Shown here: piece by piece, positions 12,160-23,359 of the stretch
Layout of the letters: each line of letters begins with the position of its first letter
How positions within the stretch are numbered: the first letter of the stretch is position 1
The notes under the pieces: model-generated
What the model was told of the DNA's origin: nothing
Databases searched by the model: none
The model's input: the letters and a program-made list of their open reading frames with translations, nothing else
Assembly (NCBI GenBank): GCA_963576565.1
Contig: OY755045.1
Coordinates: forward strand, 1,465,477-1,529,476
Direction of reading: 5' to 3'
Length of the DNA: 64,000 bases
Source of the DNA: Aspidapion aeneum
Lineage: Eukaryota > Arthropoda > Insecta > Coleoptera > Brentidae
Made by a program: the position numbers and the translations under genes

Positions 12160-13422
12160 AAATGAAAAATAAAAAATGAAAAATGAAAAATGAAAAATGA
12201 AAAATGAAAAATGAAAAATGAAAAATGAAAAATGAAAAATGAAAAATGAAAAATGAAAAATGAAAAATGAAAAATGAAAAATGAAAAATGAAAAATGAAA
12301 AATGAAAAATGAAAAATGAAAAATGAAAAATGAAAAATGAAAAATGAAAAATGAAAAATGAAAAATGAAAAATGAAAAATGAAAAATGAAAAATGAAAAA
12401 TGAAAAATGAAAAATGAAAAATGAAAAATGAAAAATGAAAAATGAAAAATGAAAAATGAAAAATGAAAAATGAAAAATGAAAAATGAAAAATGAAAAATG
12501 AAAAATGAAAAATGAAAAATGAAAAATGAAAAATGAAAAATGAAAAATGAAAAATGAAAAATGAAAAATGAAAAATGAAAAATGAAAAATGAAAAATGAA
12601 AAATGAAAAATGAAAAATGAAAAATGAAAAATGAAAAATGAAAAATGAAAAATGAAAAATGAAAAATGAAAAATGAAAAATGAAAAATGAAAAATGAAAA
12701 ATGAAAAATGAAAAATAAAAAATGAAAAATGAAAAATGAAAAATGAAAAATGAAAAATGAAAAATGAAAAATGAAAAATGAAAAATGAAAAATGAAAAAT
12801 GAAAAATGAAAAATGAAAAATGAAAAATGAAAAATGAAAAATGAAAAATGAAAAATGAAAAATGAAAAATGAAAAATGAAAAATGAAAAATGAAAAATTA
12901 AAAATTAAAAATTAAAAATTAAAAATGAAAAATGAAAAATGAAAAATGAAAAATGAAAAATGAAAAATGAAAAATGAAAAATGAAAAATGAAAAATGAAA
13001 AATGAAAAATGAAAAATGAAAAATGAAAAATGAAAAATGAAAAATGAAAAATGAAAAATGAAAAATGAAAAATGAAAAATTAAAAATTAAAAATGAAAAA
13101 TGAAAAATGAAAAATGAAAAATGAAAAATGAAAAATGAAAAATGAAAAATGAAAAATGAAAAATAAAAAATGAAAAATGAAAAATGAAAAATGAAAAATG
13201 AAAAATGAAAAATGAAAAATGAAAAATGAAAAATGAAAAATGAAAAATGAAAAATGAAAAATGAAAAATGAAAAATGAAAAATGAAAAATGAAAAATGAA
13301 AAATGAAAAATGAAAAATGAAAAATTAAAAATGAAAAATGAAAAATGAAAAATGAAAAATGAAAAATGAAAAATGAAAAATGAAAAATGAAAAATGAAAA
13401 ATGAAAAATGAAAAATGAAAAA
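12160..13422 (+). repeat. Heptanucleotide satellite (TGAAAAA)n, about 180 copies
   Basis: A nearly pure array of TGAAAAA over about 1.26 kb, with rare TTAAAAA or TAAAAAA variants (for example 12896-12920 and 13080-13090). Because 7 is not a multiple of 3 the minus strand is open in several frames, giving long Phe/Ile/His repeats. These are translation artefacts, not genes. Confidence 0.98.
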
Positions 13423-13468
13423 GAAATTGGTCCCAAAAATACTGAGAGTCAGAAAACCAAAATCTAAA
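13417..13468 (+). repeat. Right member of the 52-bp direct repeat flanking the satellite
   Basis: Matches 11951-12003 (GAAATTGGTCCCAAAAATAC, then ACTGAGAGTCAGAAAACCAA). See the left member. Confidence 0.85.
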
Positions 13469-13734
13469 AAAAAAATCGGTTCGCTGTCATGTAAGTTATC
13501 AGAAGAATTATTATTGTACCTAAAAATTTTACACCCATAATTAAAAATTATAACAAAACTTAATTTTTCTAACACACATATTACTTGATTTCATATTTAA
13601 TTTTTTTTTGTTTACGCTCTTAGGGATTTATAAATTACGTAATGCAAAAATTCAGGATTTTTGAGCTCCACCCCTTTTCGTAACGCATTTTCAAGAGAAA
13701 TCACATTAGAAAAACATTAAGTGTAACATTCAAA

Positions 13735-14185
13735 CAAGTTTTGTGGCTATTCGGGTAAAAAGGAGTTTTTGTTTCTCTCATATTTTTCCTTGGGTAGCTT
13801 GAAAAATTAACCTCATGGGGGTCCAAGATCTAATCGACACCTAATAAATATTGACAGTTAACTGTTTCGTCCTTATGGAACTCCTCAGAACATTGCTTTG
13901 TCAATGTGACATTCTTGCGAATTAGACGGTTTTCTCTTTAATCCTATGTTATTAGTGAGAAAACTCTCGCAAGAAGCGCCATCTACCGAGAGTTTTCTCA
14001 GTATTTACATAGGATTAGAGACAAGACCGTCTAATTAACTTCGGAGTCCCATAAGGACCAAACAGTTAACTGTCAATACTTATTAGGTGTCCATTAGATC
14101 TTGGACCCCCGTGAGGTTAAGCTTTCAAGCTACCCACGGAAAAATATGAGAGAAACAAAAACTCATTTTTACTTGTTTGAATCTT
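13735..14185. mobile_element. Foldback MITE, about 200-bp arms
   Basis: The left arm (about 13745-13960) and right arm (about 13985-14175) are near reverse complements: GGTCCAAGATCTAAT and its complement, AACAGTTAACTGTCAATA, and GACGGTTTTCTCT with its complement. The centre carries CGCAAGAAGCGCCATCTACC. A half copy with the same left arm lies at 41325-41590. No ORF. The family is unrecognised. Confidence 0.85.
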
Positions 14186-14725
14186 AATTACGGGTACTAA
14201 ATTTCACGTTTATTAAGTGTAACGCAAGGCTAAACATGCTCTTGCTTCCATTGAGCGAAGTAATTTAAGAATGTTCCCTTATGCTTACGCGATCACCACT
14301 GCTTAGCTGTATCTTTCGGAAAAAAAAATGATTTTCAGCACTTGCTAGAAAAATAATAATTTTACTTACACAGAAAATTAGTTTGCACTTTTGTCAACAC
14401 TAAAAATTTGTGCGTTTTTTTCTCCTAACAAATAAGTAACAAAAGGAGGACTACACTCTAACAAAGCTTTTTTAAAGGGTTGTTTATAGAATTTCTATTG
14501 AGGACATTTTAATTTATTTTATGCGATGATGATTTTGTAGGGTTTCTTTATAACTCTTTAATCAATAGATAGATAGGAACATAATTATAATATATGTAGA
14601 TACAGAGTTGTCAAGTACTTCAAGTAAAATTCTTGGAATTGTACTTCAAGTACTTACAAGAACTTGAAGTAAAACTACAATTCAGTAGTTCCCCAATATC
14701 TTCCAATCTTCTCTGTCTGTCGTGT
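14186..14725. other. Gene-free stretch between the inverted satellites
   Basis: AT-rich, without ORFs. Around 14612-14690 a small palindromic motif based on ACTTCAAGTACTT and its complement repeats several times. Nothing else was recognised. Confidence 0.35.
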
Positions 14726-14726
14726 C

Positions 14727-15372
14727 ATTTTTAATTTTTAATTTTTAATTTTTAATTTTTCATTTTTCATTTTTCATTTTTCATTTTTCATTTTTCATTT
14801 TTCATTTTTCATTTTTCATTTTTCATTTTTCATTTTTCATTTTTCATTTTTCATTTTTCATTTTTCATTTTTCATTTTTCATTTTTCATTTTTCATTTTT
14901 CATTTTTCATTTTTCATTTTTCATTTTTCATTTTTCATTTTTCATTTTTCATTTTTCATTTTTCATTTTTCATTTTTCATTTTTCATTTTTCATTTTTCA
15001 TTTTTCATTTTTCATTTTTCATTTTTCATTTTTCATTTTTCATTTTTCATTTTTCATTTTTCATTTTTCATTTTTCATTTTTCATTTTTCATTTTTCATT
15101 TTTCATTTTTCATTTTTCATTTTTCATTTTTCATTTTTCATTTTTCATTTTTCATTTTTCATTTTTCATTTTTCATTTTTCATTTTTCATTTTTCATTTT
15201 TTATTTTTCATTTTTCATTTTTCATTTTTCATTTTTCATTTTTCATTTTTCATTTTTCATTTTTCATTTTTCATTTTTCATTTTTCATTTTTCATTTTTC
15301 ATTTTTCATTTTTCATTTTTCATTTTTCATTTTTCATTTTTCATTTTTCTTTTTTCATTTTTCTTTTTTCAT
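14727..15372 (-). repeat. Heptanucleotide satellite, inverted copy (TTTTTCA)n
   Basis: About 88 copies of the same heptamer as 12160-13422, in reverse orientation. Four TTTTTAA variant units stand at the start (14730-14757), mirroring the variant cluster at 12896-12920. The array runs through the shared junction CCATTTTTAATTTTCCCC into the minisatellite. Confidence 0.97.
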
Positions 15373-15387
15373 TTTCCATTTTTAATT

Positions 15388-15517
15388 TTCCCCGTTTCTC
15401 CGTTTGCCCGTTTGCCCGTTTCCCCCTTTCCCCGTTTGCCCGTTTCCCCGTTTCCTCGTTTCCCCGTTTCCCCGTTTGCCCGTTTGCCCGTTTCCCTGTT
15501 TGCCCGTTTCCCCGTTC
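15388..15517 (-). repeat. 16-bp minisatellite, inverted copy
   Basis: About eight copies of GTTTGCCCGTTTCCCC, the complement of the unit at 12003-12150. It ends directly at an RTE LINE fragment (GTTCGCTATTAAATCTG). Confidence 0.95.
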
Positions 15518-15735
15518 GCTATTAAATCTGTGTATCTGTGATCTATTCGGCTATTAATTAAAGATGCTTTTACTGCCCAGTGCTCAATGCTATCGAAAGC
15601 GTTTTCAAAGTCTGTAAACGCAATATATAGTGGAATGTTGTATTCGTTGACTTGTTCTATTAGAATTTTTATGTATAGAAACTTTTTCTGAAGCCTGCTT
15701 GTTAAAATAAAAGTACTAGTCCTTATAAAAAAAGA
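15518..15735 (-). pseudogene. RTE-type LINE reverse transcriptase fragment
   Basis: Read on the minus strand it contains the same segment as the fuller copy at 33490-34990: KAFDSIEHWAV followed by SLINSRIDHRYTDL. It is a short fragment that begins at the minisatellite and ends near CCTGCTTGTT. Reverse transcriptase motif A (the first catalytic Asp) is included. Inactive. Confidence 0.8.
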
Positions 15736-15877
15736 TAAATATAAATATTTTTATTATCACTAAACCTAGTAAAACGCATTTTTAATTTTTTGAAGAATTG
15801 TGCCCTTTGCGATGCTTGTATTACAAGGTTTTTGCCCTTAAATGGAAAAACCATATTTATTCCTTGATGTGTAGAAA

Positions 15878-16093
15878 TACTCTAAGGTTGTTAAAGAAAA
15901 TTCATGTTTTTTATGAAATTAATGTATAGTATTCTGTGGCCCTATGTAGAGAGCGTTTGCGTACAGAGCAAGAGATTCAGGGTTCGAGTCCCGGCCGAAA
16001 ATAGAAAACTTTTTTCTTATTTTTCTTTCTCTAATTTCACATGTTGTTTATACTCTAACGTTGTTGAAGAAAATTCATGTTTTTTATGAAATT
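15878..16093. repeat. 43-bp direct repeats flanking a SINE copy
   Basis: Positions 15878-15920 and 16051-16093 are nearly identical (TACTCTAA.GTTGTT.AAGA, then AAATTCATGTTTTTTATGAA). They bracket the tRNA-headed SINE at 15931-16050. The length is unusual for a LINE-type target duplication. Confidence 0.8.
15931..16050 (+). mobile_element. tRNA-headed SINE, copy 1
   Basis: A tRNA-like head (GAGCGTTTGCGTACAGAGCA) is followed by a clean polymerase III B box, GGTTCGAGTCC, then a body with TTTTTCTTATTTTTCTTTCT and ACATGTTGTTTATA. The same head and body occur on the minus strand at 47706-47858 and 58797-58922. The tRNA fold is not complete (no matching acceptor stem), so I call a SINE rather than a tRNA gene. 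Confidence 0.72.
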
Positions 16094-16320
16094 TATTTCG
16101 GACCATCACCCTTATTTCGGACCCATTAGATTAACTCGACACACATTGGCATTCCCCACGACATCGACATGACACCCTGAAACACTGACCCCAAAACTGT
16201 CTAAAAAACGACGGTTTTTGGGAAAGATGAGCGACGCACCAGGGTCCAGAAAATCACGTACAGTTTGATTTTTATAACTCGACGCCCCCTTTAATATTTT
16301 TACTATTGAATATAAATAAA
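16094..16320. other. Unassigned spacer
   Basis: About 230 bp without ORF. TTTCGGACCATCACCC and TTTCGGACCCATT form a short tandem near 16096-16130. No known element. Confidence 0.3.
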
Positions 16321-16324
16321 AGAC

Positions 16325-16800
16325 AATGTTGTTGCTTTGCTATATATAAGCTATTAAGTCTGCGTATCTATGATCTAGTCGGCTATTAATTAAAGATGCT
16401 TTTACTGCCCAGTGCTCAATACTATCGAAAGCTTTTTCAAAGTTTATAAACGCAATATATAATGGAATGTTCAATTCGTTGGCTCGTTCTATTAGGATTT
16501 TCATGGTTAATAGCCTGCTTGTTCTTTTGATTGGTATTGAAATCTCCCATTACTAGTGTCAGATGGATCTTGTGTTCTTCCATGGCTTTTGAGATGTCTT
16601 CATAGAATGCTTCGATATGCTCGTCATTGTAGGTCGTATACTTGAATAAATTTAAGTGATGTTCTTTTCATTTTGATTATAAGATAGGCAACGCGATCTG
16701 AGATTCTTTTAATAGTATGGACGTGTTTACTTATGGCTTAATTTATTATGAATCCTACTCCGAAGTTGCTGTTATCTTCAAGTAGTAGATTTCCTTGAAA
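16325..16800 (-). pseudogene. RTE-type LINE fragments: reverse transcriptase and endonuclease pieces
   Basis: On the minus strand, 16340-16540 repeats the RT segment with motif A (FDSIEHWAVKASLIN). 16545-16800 is an endonuclease piece (TYNDEHIEAFYEDISKAMEE, then LVMGDFN and ISDRVAYLIIKMKR). The endonuclease piece precedes the RT piece on that strand, in the normal order, but the sequence between them is missing. Stops are present. Confidence 0.8.
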
Positions 16801-16807
16801 CACAAAG

Positions 16808-18075
16808 CATCCTTACAAATAACCAAAATGGCTTTCGAAAGGGTAAATCAACTATTAGAGCTGTTTATCAGATTCTTGAGGATGTTATTGACTCTCTTAA
16901 CAATTAAAAAGTAACAGCAACATTAAGCATTGACTTGTCGAAAGCTTTTGATAGTGTTGACCATCAAACCTTGTTAAAAAATGTTGAGAATAAATTAATT
17001 CAATCATACCTAAATGAGAGACAGCAGTGTGTAGAAGAGGTGACTAGCGATGGTCGGAAACTTCGATCAGTTTTTAAAATAATGAAAAAGGTGTGCCTCA
17101 GGGTTCGGTGCTTGCCCCACTTCTATATATTTTATACACAAATGACATCACTAACATACTTAACAACAACATAATACTTTTTGCTGATGACAAAACAGTT
17201 CTGTACAAAAATGAGAATGAGCAACAAATTAAAAAAGACCTATCAACTTTAGAAAATTGGTTTGAAGCAAATAATCTAATGTTAAATGTAAATAAAACTA
17301 AAATAATACAATTTAAACCAAAAAAAAAATCAGACAAACTGTGTATAGAGTATAAGGAAAAGCAGCTAAAGGCGGAGGAAGAGGTTCTGCTACTTGGTGT
17401 CACAATTGACAAAAACTTAAATTGGTAGAGTCACATTGAGGGTGTGGCGGCACAGATGAGTAAATATTGTTACGCATTAAGGTTGGTTACTGAGAATATT
17501 GGCCTTGAGGCAGCACTGACATCTTTCCATGCTTATGTGCAGTCACGGGTTAGATATGGGGTGATTTTTTGGGGAAATTCAGTGGGTGCAGTTCGAATAC
17601 TAAAAGTACAGAAAAGGTGTCTAAGAACTGTTCTAAAAATAAACAGAAGACATAGTTGCAAAGAGCTCTTTATTAAACATAAAATACACACAATATACAA
17701 CATATATATTCTCGAATGTGTAAACTTTAAAATAAAAAATCCAGACCTGTTCCAACATCTAAAAATACCTCATGAATATAATACCAGACTTAAAGAAAAT
17801 CTAAACACTGATATACCTCATTTCTCGTACCTACAAAAAAACATAACTGTTAATATAGTAAAAATTTGGAACTGCCTACCTTTAAATTTAAACAATCTAA
17901 CAAACATTGAAACATTGAAAATTTTTTTGCAAAAAAAATCTTATTACGTTACAGGAATTCGTAAATGATGAAGAAATAGCCATTATATCCCTCGCAGGTA
18001 AAGTAACTCAGCAACAAAATAAAACATTAAAAAATTCTGTGAGTTTTTAATGTAGAATTAAACAAATAAATAATT
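16808..18075 (+). pseudogene. Non-LTR reverse transcriptase, CR1/Jockey-like, with frameshifts
   Basis: Conserved RT blocks run in order: NGFRKGKSTIRAVYQILED, motif A SIDLSKAFDSVDH, GVPQGSVLAPLLYILYTND, and motif C LFADDKTVLY. The terminal part at 17444-17968 follows (RYGVIFWGNS, NCLPLNL, ending SYYVTGIRK). Stops or shifts fall near 16908, 17095 and 17428. A short 3' UTR ends in an AAAT-rich tail near 18060-18075. The endonuclease is missing, so this is a 5'-truncated dead copy. The clade (CR1, L2 or Jockey side) is from motif style only. Confidence 0.85.
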
Positions 18076-19045
18076 AAATATATATATTTTTTTAAGGAGA
18101 ATTGAAACGCAAAATATTATTGTTTGTGAAAAAAATAAAAGTTACTTCGTTTTATACTCGATTGTGATAAGATTTGTGTTAGAATTTAGGTTTTTTATAC
18201 TTGACAAGTTCTACACCCTGATGGGTATCTGTATTAGAATTAGATTTTAATTAATTTTGATACTGTAACAGAACAAGTAATATATACATTTACATATTAT
18301 ATGTTCCTATTGTTAGTTTTACTAGTTTTTGTCTTGTCATAAGCGAATTTTTGCCTCCCCCAGATTCCGTGAGGCAGACCAAAGAGGTGTGAGATTCGGA
18401 GAGTCTCCTTCCCACCTGGGGACCAAAATCTTCATCAAAAAGCCCAAGGAGGCTAAATTTTGACGCTATTGCCCTGGACTACAAATTAAAATTTGGAGAC
18501 TGGGAGAAGGTACATTCAATAGAGATTAAAATGGAGGTAAATTGCTACTGAATCAAAAAATCTGCATGCTAATAATAATAAGCCGATAAAGAAAAAAAAC
18601 CTTTCAAAACTTCTTAGACATTCAGATTACCCTGCAGAGTTGTCCCTTTGCAAACTACGTGTTGAAAAGCGTCGCGACGCCCCTATGGCAGCCCTCCAGA
18701 CTCAGGGCCGCGCTCCTCTTCATTCAGTCCGGTTTTTAACGGCGCGAACGTCGAGCGTACTAGCTACGGACGCTCCGGACGGGAAACGCGTATTACGTAC
18801 GTATCTACGAAATAACGAACTATTTCGTGTTGTTACTGTCGCGTAGTCGAAGACTTGTTTAAGATTTATTGATATTTATAGTTCGAAGACTGTTTATTTA
18901 TTAACGAATGTGTGGACAGATATTTTTTGGCGGGAAAGTGAATGAGTTTTTTCGGTTCGGATGGGACTAAAAGGTTGGTTGACAAGCTTGCACTTATCAA
19001 TTAAATTTTTAAAATTCAAATTATAATTATTGGTAGTAATAAAAT
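18076..19045. other. Intergenic stretch with a CpG-rich pocket
   Basis: No gene recognised. 18655-18805 is strikingly rich in CpG (GCGTCGCGACGCCCC, ACGGCGCGAACGTCGAGCG, GGACGCTCCGGACGGG) inside very AT-rich DNA. An ORF of 68 codons (18640-18846) covers it without known motifs. It could be a promoter or 5' end of an element or gene. Confidence 0.4.
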
Positions 19046-19742
19046 ACTCTGCCAATCTCTGCTAAGCTCACAATAGGTAGTATAGTTATAGTGTACGTGT
19101 GAGCTAATATAACTAAAAACTGTAATATATTTTATTGAACTCCAGACTCAATTACCGTTCGTTTGATACCACACAAGCCATGTTTTGACTTAAACTTTAT
19201 TTTTTCAAATCTACCCCCACCTTTTTTTTAAAAACTTAAATGTATTTTGTTTAACTTCAGACTCAATTACCTTTCGTTTGATATCACACACGCCATATTT
19301 CCACATAAACACTAATTTTTTTAATTTACCCCCACCCTTTTTTAAAAAGTAAAATGTATTTTATTTAACTCCAGACGCAATTACCTTTCGTTTGATATCA
19401 CACACGCCATATTTTTACATAAACTCTAATTTTTGAAATATACCCCCACCCTTTTATTTGGCTTGTGTTTGGTGGATTTTGTTCATTTTTAAACGGGACC
19501 ATCTCGACCCAAAACCCAGCGTAGGTACCAAATTTCATTAAAATCGGGCAAGCGGTTTTTGAGTTATGCGCGTTGGTCGTTACAGACAGACAGACAGACA
19601 GACGGCAAAACAAAAAAGTTTCAAAATCATCTGAAACGCAAAGATATATAAAAATTTTTGAAATCGGAGCAACTTTTTTTTTCTCGAAAAAATTAGGTTC
19701 ACTATAGCTCACACTACTATAGCATAGTAGTAGTGTGAGCTA
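19046..19742 (+). mobile_element. Hairpin-ended repeat element, copy 1
   Basis: Starts at ACTCTGCCAAT followed by a stem AAGCTCACA..GTGTGAGCTAA. Ends with a stem TAGCTCACAC..GTGTGAGCT. Inside are three tandem units of roughly 115-125 bp (AATTACCTTTCGTTTGATA, then CACACGCCATAT and CCCCCACC), the sequence GTTATGCGCGTTGGTCGTTA, and a short (CAGA)n run. A second copy is at 49121-49873. No ORF; superfamily unknown. Confidence 0.8.
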
Positions 19743-19934
19743 AAAACTACAAACTTTAAGGGATGATGAGGAAGGTCAAAAGTAGACAAAAAGTTTAAAT
19801 TACTTTATGTCAAAAGTTTTCTGTTTTCAAGTTATGGCATTTAGCAAATTCCAAGTATGGGGACAAAATGTGAATTTCAAACGGTAAAAAAATATTCTAT
19901 TGTTTTTTTCAAAAAATTATGAAGTTAAGGATGA

Positions 19935-20160
19935 AGATGATGATTCATATGTGAGTGGGCCTTGCAGCCCTTCCACTGCGACCACCAGTGGGTCTATTGT
20001 GGCTCACTTTTGAGTGGTTTCTCACCACTGTATGCCTGATCCTCCAAAAAGGTTAGCTATCAGTTTGGGTGAGACACTGTTCAGATCTTCTGAATCAATC
20101 TGAGGTTTACCGAAAGTGTTTTGACGTAAACGTGCAATAGCCGGACATATACTCAGTCGA
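19935..20160 (-). pseudogene. 3' end fragment of the R1/I-like LINE
   Basis: Reverse complement of the LINE 3' region at 11235-11445, including GTGGCTCACTTTTGAGTGG and the terminal coding part near the CRLC domain. It is a truncated, inactive fragment. Confidence 0.85.
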
Positions 20161-20339
20161 CGAGTTAAGGATACAGTGTGGCCAAATAATCTTTGCTATA
20201 GTAATAAATTTGTCAATTTTTTGAAAAATATTTTTTTTATAAGCTAATAATTTTACAAAAAAACTTTGAGATAGAGTTTTATGCATGTCTGTCTGCTTAA
20301 TAAAAACAGAAAATAGTAATAATAATAATAGTTATAAAA

Positions 20340-20447
20340 AAAATAAATGGATCCACGACGGACCTGATACCTTCCTAGCTAGCCTATTAGCAAAGTTTAA
20401 GTGAAGCCATGACAGTTTTTTATAAATATCTCAGAAACTAAAGCTCT
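20340..20447 (+). repeat. Dispersed repeat shared with 21362-21500
   Basis: GGATCC.CG.CGGA.CTGATACCTTCC and TAGCCTATTAGCA recur at 21362-21500 in the same orientation. A weaker inverted relative lies at 61965-62010. It is interrupted on the right by the MITE at 20448-20987, after which a short continuation (TGAAGTTTTTGG) follows. Confidence 0.7.
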
Positions 20448-20987
20448 TACACAGAAAAAAAATGTCTTCAGTTAATGCAAATTGCTTGATCCAAGAAAAA
20501 ATTTGCTTTCCTATGCACGAAGACGATATTTTCTTAACAAAAAAAAATTATTCTCTTGAACTGCTGGTTTCCGTTGAAAATAAAAGTTGCCTTTATCCAA
20601 GACAATTGATTTGTTTTGAATGGAAGCGGCAACCTTCTTGTTTTGTGTTTTCTAGTATTATGGAATAAATCGCCATTTTCGTTTTGAGATGCCGGATATT
20701 TTGAGTTAAAAAATTAAAAGTCTTGACGCAAAGTAAAGCTTTATTTGTGTTAAGAAGATATTAGTAAGACATTTTATATCTTGCTTCAAAACCACTTTTT
20801 CTTCGCGAAAGGCAGTTTGTTTTAAACCAAAACAAGTTACCAAGACAATTATTTTTTTTTTCCCAAAACAAGCGGTTTGCTTAGATGAAAAGAAAACAAT
20901 TTGTTCGGAGACGTTTGCTTTTGGGTCAAGATAATTTTTTCAAGAAAACAACTTTTCTTAACTGAAGAACTTCTTTTTTTCTGTGTA
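20448..20987. mobile_element. MITE with TACACAGAAAAAAA termini
   Basis: The left end TACACAGAAAAAAA with CTTCAGTTAA and the right end reverse complement TACACAGAAAAAAAGAAG with CTTCAGTTAAG form terminal inverted repeats. The interior repeats short CAAG/CTTG-type motifs (CAAGACAATT, AAAACAAG). No transposase. It is inserted in a dispersed repeat whose uninterrupted relative is at 21362-21510. Confidence 0.72.
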
Positions 20988-21361
20988 TGAAGTTTTTGGT
21001 AATAACACAAATTATTGAGCAAAAAATAACGTTAAAAAGTTAGTATTTAAAAAAAAAATCAATTGTCATAAAACTTATTGGCATTAATGGATTTTGACGA
21101 AAACCTAATCAGCTCGTTAGTTACTTCGTTTATACTACGTACTATTTTACCTAAACATTTTATTAAAATCGGTTCAGCAATTTAGGAGCTATCGTGTTAC
21201 GGGCACAAATCATATAAACACATACACACAGACAGATATCACAACGATATTGCTAAGATAGGTCAAAATACACCCAAAGAACACATTTTCGGCGTTATCT
21301 CAAAAAAAAAAAATCCTAAAAAATAATACCTTCTCTAGCCACTGCTACGCGGGTTAGGAAG

Positions 21362-21510
21362 GTAATATATGGATCCATGTCGGATCTGATACCTTCCTTG
21401 CTAGCCTATTAGCACACTTCAAATAAACTCAATGATATATCAGCCTTGAAAACAGTTTTTTGTAAATATCTCAAAAATCAAAGCCCCTACAAGTTTTTCT
21501 TTGGTTTTTT
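21362..21510 (+). repeat. Dispersed repeat, uninterrupted relative of 20340-20447
   Basis: Same sequence as 20340-20447, continuing through CAAAGCCCCTACAAGTTTTT without the MITE, so it serves as an approximate empty site. The 21060-21360 stretch before it contains ATCGGTTCAGCAATTTAGGA, a common dispersed-repeat 3' sequence. Confidence 0.65.
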
Positions 21511-21679
21511 TTCTTAATATAGTGTTAAAGTGACCTATTTCCTATGTCGTTTGTTACAGAGCTACAGGTTGTTAAAAAAATGCCACTTGGCTTTTTTTGG
21601 GCACAAAAAACTGCAATTGATCAAAAAGTTTTCAACTAACACAAAGAATTTATTTTGTATTTTAAAATCATAAGAAATT

Positions 21680-22205
21680 AATTTAGAAAAAAAAATTTTT
21701 TGAAAACAAGCTTTTATAAAATGGACTAAAAAGAGTAAAATAATTTTTTCAGTGTTCTGATATCATAAAATTAAAAGCGATGGGCGTATAAAAGGAAATT
21801 TACCCGTTTTGGTTTTAGCCTTGTTAACTCGAAGTTTAGTGAAAATCCAAATTCATTATATTATAGCAGAGAAATATAAGGATAGATAATTTAACCCAAC
21901 CCAACCCTACTCAAACTACCCTTATATTTTTCTGATATGGATGGACATTATTACGCCTGCTTCATATTAGGCAGATCATCTGCGACGGGCAGTATGTCGA
22001 TTTATTTTTTCACATTAAAAAAGAAGAGTCGGCCCATCATCGGTTGTGGACGATCCACCAAATGCGCTTGGAAAGGCATTTACCTAATATTAAATACGCC
22101 CATCGCTTTTATTATTATGATATCAGAACACTCAAAAAATTATTTTATGCTTTTTACTCCATTGTATTAAAGCTTGTTTTCAAAAAGTTTTTTTTTCTAA
22201 ATTTA
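21680..22205. mobile_element. TIR element, about 115-bp inverted ends, family with 50565-51577
   Basis: The left end (TTTAGAAAAAAAAATTTTTT, AACAAGCTTTTATAAAATGG, GTTCTGATATCATAA, AAAAGCGATGGGCG) is mirrored at the right (22090-22205). The interior has a 77-codon ORF without known domains. The related element at 50565-51577 shares the GCTTTTATAAAATG and AAAAGCGATGG landmarks. Superfamily unknown. Confidence 0.8.
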
Positions 22206-22299
22206 TTTTTTAATTTTTAGATTTGTCTAAGTCTATGCATTTCAGCTAGCGCATCGATATTGCAGGGAGTCTTTCCTGTCAATTTCGAAATATCTATGT

Positions 22300-23060
22300 C
22301 TTCGATGAAAAGGCCGTCCAACGATTTAATACTAAACAAAATACAAACTAAAATTTTACCCCCTCTCCGCCCTCCACATGAGAGAAGAGGTAGGCAGTCA
22401 GTGATACCACATTATTGGATTGTCATCGGAACTATAACGTTATGCTAAATTTAAAGTTAATCGGATACGTGGAAGTCAGTTGAAAGTAATCAGAAAAACT
22501 TGACATTAAATCGTCCATTTTGAATCCGTTATATTGAATTTTTGTAATCTGATCAAAAATTTGTAATCCTCATCCTCAAAAACCCCCAGATACCAATTTT
22601 GGTGGAAATCCAACAAACTAAAATTTTACCCCCTCTCCGCCCTCCAGGTTAGGTGTGAGGAACTATTACGGTATACGAAATTTAAAGTCAATCGGATACG
22701 TGGAAGTCAGTTGAAAGTAATCAGAAAAACTTGACATTAAATCGTCCATTTTGAATCCGCCATATTGAATTTTTGTAATCTGATCAAAAATTCGTAATCC
22801 TCATCCTCAAAAACCTCCAGATACCAATTTTGGTGGAAATCGGACAAACTAAAGTTTTACCCCCTCTCCGTCCCCCACGTTAGGGGGGAGGTAGGTACCT
22901 GATGAAACCACATTATTGTATTATCATCGGAACTAAGTCGCTATGCGAAATTTGAAGTAAATCGGATGTTTGGAAGTTCTTCAAAAATGAGTTGCAAGAT
23001 TTGATTACATACATACATACATACATACAGGTGAAGTTAAATAAAAGCTGTAAAAAAAAG
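22300..23060. repeat. Tandem 230-270-bp units ending in a CATA microsatellite
   Basis: AAACTAAAATTTTACCCC, ACGTGGAAGTCAGTTGAAAG and CATTTTGAATCCG recur at about 22345, 22616 and 22845. The run ends at 23003-23035 with (CATA)n and AAATAAAAGC, as in the 3' ends of some insect LINEs. No ORF. Confidence 0.75.
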
Positions 23061-23359
23061 GGCACGACCCCTAAAAAATTATTTTTTGTTGTAAATTTTA
23101 ATTACGTACTAATTCCATGTCTAAATTTTGTTTTGCATTTTAATCTTAATATCCTAACAACTACGAGGACTAGTATACAGAATATATTAACAAACTTTTA
23201 AATTAACACAAATTAATTTTCTTGTTTTACGACCTCTATGTATATTATTTTGATATTTAAAGTTTGACAATAAACTTTTTAAAACAACCCGAACTTTTTC
23301 TAAAGAGTGACTTTTTGTCGAAGCTTGCATTATCCGTGGAGATACTGTACATAGTTATT

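Noticed and set aside
13080..13575. Long minus-strand frames of Phe/Ile/His repeats
   Set aside because: They are produced by the TGAAAAA heptamer, which is open in several frames; no real gene.
15931..16020. A tRNA gene
   Set aside because: The B box is perfect but the acceptor and anticodon stems do not form, and the unit recurs with a common body; a SINE fits better.
22992..23201. ORF beginning in the CATA microsatellite
   Set aside because: Composed of simple repeat and AT-rich filler; no motif.
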